The notes below the pieces were generated by a model. The model saw only the letters and a program-made list of their open reading frames with translations, had not been told where the DNA came from and ran no database searches. A stretch of DNA of 64,000 nucleotides from Gammaproteobacteria bacterium (GTDB lineage: Bacteria; Pseudomonadota; Gammaproteobacteria; Steroidobacterales; Rariloculaceae): positions 1 to 64,000 of the forward strand of contig JAJEGN010000003.1 in NCBI GenBank assembly GCA_022819855.1, read 5' to 3'. Shown here one piece after another: positions 61,301 through 64,000 of this stretch. Within the stretch, counting starts at the first letter, position 1; each line of letters starts with the position of its first letter. The translations under genes and the position numbers were made by a program.

Positions 61301-61574
61301 AGGACAGGCCGAAGAAGGAATAGCCCCGAACGACGTTCGCGAACGGCACGGCGAGCATGGCCGTGGTCAGCGGATAGGTCACCTGATCCTCGACGACCTG
61401 CGGCGCCTGGCCCGGATATTCGGTCAGGACGATGACCTGCACGTCGGAGAGATCCGGGATCGCGTCGAGCGGAGTCGTCCTGACCACGCCGATCCCGGCC
61501 GCCACCGCGATGACGACGAGGATCGCGACGAGAAAGCGGTTCTCGATCGACGCGTCGATGATCCGTTCAATCAT
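58389..61574 (-). CDS. cusA: CusA/CzcA-family heavy-metal efflux RND transporter
   Basis: 1061 residues with the RND layout: first helix RFLVAILVVIAVAAGIGVVR, large periplasmic loops, and the proton-relay segment IAIGAMVDGPIVLIENSHRH with its Asp and Glu. LANAWTMPIRTRIDMLSTGI matches the CusA periplasmic region that holds a copper/silver-binding methionine, so Cu(I)/Ag(I) is more likely than Zn/Co/Cd. It pumps metal from the periplasm or cytoplasm through CusB and an outer-membrane channel. The start overlaps the adaptor stop by eight bases. The downstream gene (PQQ dehydrogenase) is 107 bases away. Confidence 0.94.
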   Translation of the reverse strand: MIERIIDASIENRFLVAILVVIAVAAGIGVVRTTPLDAIPDLSDVQVIVLTEYPGQAPQVVEDQVTYPLTTAMLAVPFANVVRGYSFFGLSFVYVIFEDGTDMYWARSRVLEYLNYVSGRLPDGVTPTLGPDATGVGWIYEYAVVDRSGQHDLAELRSIQDWYLRYPLQTVPGVAEVASIGGYVKQYQVEVDPNTLLAYNIPISGVRQAIMRSNRDVGGRLIEMSETEYMVRGLGYIQSIEDIEEIPLGVDQRGTPIRVRDIADVRTGPELRRGIAELNGEGEVAGGVVVMRYGENALSTIEAVRTKLDELRAGLPEGVEIVPTYDRGDLIERAVDNLSNTLLLEFALVTLICAVFLFHLRSALVVMIALPIGILLAFIAMRLQGINANIMSLGGIAIAIGAMVDGPIVLIENSHRHLALAAERAGGRLKARERWAAVATAAREVGPALFFSLLVVVVSYFAIFTLEAQEGRLFKPLAFTSSYSMAGAALLAITVVPILIGYFVRGRIRSDARNPISRLLTALHAPILRGLLRWRAVTLVVVAGLLALTWYPLSRLGTEFMPPLDEGDVLYMPTTFPGVSITKAEELLQQTDKILSTFPEVETVFGKVGRAETATDPAPLSMIETVARLRPRDQWPDPAKSTADLMREMDAAIRFPGLANAWTMPIRTRIDMLSTGIRTPVGIKIGGPDPAVLERIAIDAERAMNALPETLSAYGDRAAGGYFLDFDIRRDEAARHGLTPGDIQDVIMSAVGGMQVTETVEGLERYPVNVRYPRELRDDPERLRRVLIPTPYGAQIPLGQLADIELRRGPPVIKSEGARPNAWVYIDIATSDVGGFVSRAREALAEQVAIPEGYTVTWSGQYEYMQRAAERLRIVIPATLLLMFLLLYLNFRKVSAPLIVMLSVPFALVGGFWMVYWYGFNLSVAVAVGFIALAGVAVETGVLVLTFIDEAVAKRRRDKRETVAAGDADSETLTVAEISEAVQRGTSRRVRPVAMTAMSTIMGLLPIMLIFGTGSDVMQRIAAPMIGGMVTTAVLCLLVLPVIYALVLQARERLRPADEAP

Positions 61575-62910
61575 CGATTGCCTCCAGCATCTTGGCCGCG
61601 GCTTCGCGCAGCTTCGACTCGGAGTCGATCAGGAACTGCGCCGAGACGACGACTTCCTCGCCCGCTTGCACGCCGTCGAGAATCTGCGTCCAGCCGTCGC
61701 TCGAGACGCCCGGCTGCACTTCACGCGGCTCGAACCGTCCCGGTTCGCGCACGATGAACACCTGCTCGCGCAGACCCGAACGCACGATGGCTTCGGTAGG
61801 CACGGCAACCACATCCTCCTCTGGGCTCGCGTCGATCGTCACGTCGGCGAACATTTCCGGCTTGAGCAGAAGTTCGCGATTGTCGACCTCGAGTCGCGCC
61901 TTGACTGTCCGCGTCTGGCTCTCGGCATAGGGATAGATGTAGGTCAGGCGGCCCTCGAATACCTGTCCGGGCGCGCCGGCGACCGTCATGCGGGCCTCGT
62001 CGTCCAGGCGGACCCAGGGCAGCTCGTCCTCGAAGATGTCCACGAGCACCCATACGGACGTGAGATCCGCGATGGTGTAGAGCTCCGTCTGCGGCGTGAC
62101 GTACTGTCCCTCGCGAGCGCCGATATTGATGACGATGCCGGCTGCCGGAGAGTGAATGTGCAGTTGCTCCTGCACGGTTCCGGTCTGGGTCAGCTCGGTG
62201 ATCTGGTGTTCGGGAACATCGAGGAGCCTGAGCCTTTCGAGCGTCGAATCGACGAGATCGAGGGCGCCCTGCCGGACATCCGGAAACGGGCTCGTGCTCA
62301 ACGTCTCCCGGTTCCTGAGCGCAACCAGGTACTCCTGCTGTGTGAGCAGGAGTTGCGGGGAATAGATGTTGAGCAGGATCTCGTCGGAGTCGATCGGTTC
62401 CCCGGTCGTCTCGACGTAGAGTTCGTCGATCCAGCCGGCGACTTTCGGATGCAGCCGGGTGATGCGCCGCTCGTCGTAGTCGACCCGCCCGAGCGTGTGA
62501 ATCGGGCGGGTCAGCGTGCGCCGCTCGGCCGGCGCGGTGCGCACGCCGATGCTCTGCACGGTGACCGGATCGATCAGGACGGTACCGGCGGGACCTGCGC
62601 CCGTCAGCGAATCGGCGTAGACCGCCACGTAATCCATGCCCATCTCGTCCTTTGCCGGTACTTCGGAGATGATGTCCGGCGAGTGCGGGTGCCGGTAGAA
62701 CAACGGTTCCGCTTCGCCGTCTTCCGGCATCGTGGCGGGCGCCGCGGCGGTCATTTCAGCGTGATCGTGTTGCGTATGGTCCGCATGAGCCTGATCCGGG
62801 ACTCCGTCGGCCGGCGGCGCCATGTCCCGCCCGGCGAGCCAGTAGCCTCCGCCGCCCGACAGCAGTGCGATGACGACGAAACCGAGCACGATGAGAATTG
62901 ATCTATTCAT
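61567..62910 (-). CDS. cusB: CusB-type periplasmic adaptor of the metal efflux system
   Basis: 447 residues. One N-terminal membrane anchor (SILIVLGFVVIALLSGGGGY), then a His/Asp-rich stretch (HADHTQHDHAEM) likely to bind metal, and a heavy-metal-binding domain variant FYRHPHSPDIISEVPAKDEM-GMDY. The membrane-fusion core has LHPKVAGWIDELYVETTG and VPTEAIVRSGLREQVFIVRE. It links CusA to the outer-membrane channel and hands over metal. It overlaps both neighbours by eight bases, consistent with a single coupled operon. Confidence 0.92.
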   Translation of the reverse strand: MNRSILIVLGFVVIALLSGGGGYWLAGRDMAPPADGVPDQAHADHTQHDHAEMTAAAPATMPEDGEAEPLFYRHPHSPDIISEVPAKDEMGMDYVAVYADSLTGAGPAGTVLIDPVTVQSIGVRTAPAERRTLTRPIHTLGRVDYDERRITRLHPKVAGWIDELYVETTGEPIDSDEILLNIYSPQLLLTQQEYLVALRNRETLSTSPFPDVRQGALDLVDSTLERLRLLDVPEHQITELTQTGTVQEQLHIHSPAAGIVINIGAREGQYVTPQTELYTIADLTSVWVLVDIFEDELPWVRLDDEARMTVAGAPGQVFEGRLTYIYPYAESQTRTVKARLEVDNRELLLKPEMFADVTIDASPEEDVVAVPTEAIVRSGLREQVFIVREPGRFEPREVQPGVSSDGWTQILDGVQAGEEVVVSAQFLIDSESKLREAAAKMLEAIDD

Positions 62911-64000
62911 AAAGCACCTCCTGCCCCGAGGCCGCCGCGAGTTCCGCGAGGGCCGACTTGGCCGTGCCGAGCGCGTCCCAGTAGTTGATCTGCGCGTTGT
63001 ACAGGGTGATCTGGCTGTTCAGGACGTTGAGAAAATCCACTTCGTTGGCCTGGTAGGCCGCGAGCATCGACGTGACGGTCTGCTGCGCCTGTGGAATGAT
63101 CGCGGTTTCGAGCAGCGTGACCTGCTCGCGCGCGGCCTCGTAGTCCGAGCGGTGCGCGGCGATCGCGGACCGGATCGAACCGAGCGTATGGCGCAGCAGG
63201 AGCCTGCGTTGCGAGACTTCGTGGTTGCGTTGCTCGATCGCCCGCCGCTGCTTCGACTTCGCGTAGAGCGGGACGCTGACGTTGAACATGACGCTCACGA
63301 AATCCGAGCGGTCTCCGCCGCGCAGCGGGTCCTCCCCCTGGCGATACCCGTAACCCGCGCCCACGGAAAAGTTCGGCCGCGTGAACTGCTCGGACAGATC
63401 GAGTCGCGCGCGGGCCGCGTCGACCAGCGCGTTGTCGGCGGCAAGCGCCGGGTGAGCGGCCACGGCCTGCTGCAGCAACTCGTCTTCCGCGGGCACGTCC
63501 GGCAAGCGCAGGTTGTCCGGCGCCTGCGGCAGCACGATGCGATCGCCCGGCGTGCGGTCGAGGAGTTCGGCCAACATCGCCTCGGTTCGCGAACGCGTCG
63601 CGGCGATGCCGAGTTCCCGCTCGAGCAGGCGCGAGAGTTCGAGCTGGGCAAGCAGCACGTCCTGCTGCAGTCCGCCGCCGACCTCGTACCGCGTTCGGGC
63701 GATCTCGATGAAATCCCTCATGAGCGCCTGGTTCTGCTCGACGATCTGCAGCGCGCGGTCGCGCTGAAAGAGCCGCCACCACGTCGTACGAACGCGGGCT
63801 GCGAGCGTCAGGCGCATGTCCTCCACGCGCGCGAATCCCGCGTCGGCCTCGAACTGCGCGGCGTCCACGAGAAGCCGCCGGTTGCCGGGATAGGGAATCG
63901 CCTGGCTGAACGTGAGCTGAAGCTGAGTCATCGGTTCCCGATCGAGACTCAGGGAGTCGACCGGGAGGTTCATGGCGTTCAGGCCGATCATCGGATCGGG
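62903..64000 (-). CDS. cusC: TolC/CusC-family outer-membrane efflux channel, 5' truncated by window end
   Basis: At least 365 residues; the frame is open to the window edge, so the N-terminus is missing. The first visible part reads DPMIGLNAMNLPVDSLSLDR, as in metal-efflux TolC proteins, followed by two long coiled-coil hairpins (LQIVEQNQALMRDFIEIART and YEAAREQVTLLETAIIPQAQ) and SVPLYAKSKQRRAIEQ between them. It forms the outer-membrane exit duct for the CusA/CusB pump. The 3' end overlaps cusB by eight bases, the last gene order being channel-adaptor-pump. Confidence 0.9.
   Translation of the reverse strand, partial: PDPMIGLNAMNLPVDSLSLDREPMTQLQLTFSQAIPYPGNRRLLVDAAQFEADAGFARVEDMRLTLAARVRTTWWRLFQRDRALQIVEQNQALMRDFIEIARTRYEVGGGLQQDVLLAQLELSRLLERELGIAATRSRTEAMLAELLDRTPGDRIVLPQAPDNLRLPDVPAEDELLQQAVAAHPALAADNALVDAARARLDLSEQFTRPNFSVGAGYGYRQGEDPLRGGDRSDFVSVMFNVSVPLYAKSKQRRAIEQRNHEVSQRRLLLRHTLGSIRSAIAAHRSDYEAAREQVTLLETAIIPQAQQTVTSMLAAYQANEVDFLNVLNSQITLYNAQINYWDALGTAKSALAELAAASGQEVLYE

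Noticed and set aside
1..64000. CRISPR arrays, rRNA operon, insertion sequences, prophage or integron
   Set aside because: No regularly spaced repeats, no rRNA-like sequence, and no transposase, integrase, Cas or phage structural protein among the translated frames.

Overview
The window is a GC-rich, densely coded chromosomal segment from a Gram-negative bacterium, most likely an aerobic, heterotrophic gammaproteobacterium of marine or host-associated type. This rests on three large TonB-dependent receptors, TolC/RND and TRAP/TTT transporters, a TtcA-type tRNA thiolase, several Tat-exported redox enzymes and many signal peptides ending in 'ALAQ'. The exact lineage is inference; there is no rRNA or tRNA gene and no integrase, transposase, phage or CRISPR locus.

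Layout. 1-9.6 kb: the end of an uncharacterised secreted protein, two TonB-dependent receptors with a fossil outer-membrane-protein gene between them, a DUF4159 protein, a full-length relative of the first protein, a DUF6152 protein and an FmdB-type zinc ribbon. 9.6-9.8 kb: a composite REP/MITE-like palindromic repeat. 9.8-18.6 kb (minus strand): EamA transporter, PBP4-type DD-carboxypeptidase, two DUF5916 outer-membrane-type proteins (one frameshifted) around a DUF2799 protein, and a lectin-like secreted protein. 18.7-23.5 kb: a tight operon of DUF1932 dehydrogenase, fumarylacetoacetase-family hydrolase and a third TonB receptor. 23.6-31.6 kb: small housekeeping or unknown genes, pirin, a six-EF-hand protein, an amino-acid-type binding protein, a CNT nucleoside transporter and ttcA. 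31.7-39.0 kb: a heme-oxygenase-like diiron protein divergent from an Lrp/AsnC regulator, a second FAH-family enzyme, thrS, a third member of the secreted four-cysteine family and a threonine-dehydratase-like enzyme. 39.1-39.8 kb: a VapC-type PIN toxin with a ribbon-helix-helix antitoxin.

40-56 kb is a catabolic district. It holds an MmgE/PrpD protein with a TctABC-type tripartite tricarboxylate transporter and an atypical SDR. Next come three consecutive Tat-exported enzymes (FAD oxidoreductase, zinc alcohol dehydrogenase, PhoD-like phosphatase), then a bicupin, a complete DctPQM TRAP transporter, a GlcG/HbpS protein and a 3-hydroxyisobutyrate-dehydrogenase-family reductase. These read as uptake and oxidation of small (hydroxy)carboxylic acids, but substrates cannot be fixed from sequence. 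56-64 kb has a periplasmic PQQ dehydrogenase and a CusCBA-type copper/silver efflux operon that runs off the window end.

The best candidates for something undescribed are: the secreted four-cysteine family (three members, one beside DUF6152 and TonB receptors); the Tat enzyme trio with a duplicated FAD/ADH gene-junction scar; and the diiron oxidase/Lrp pair.
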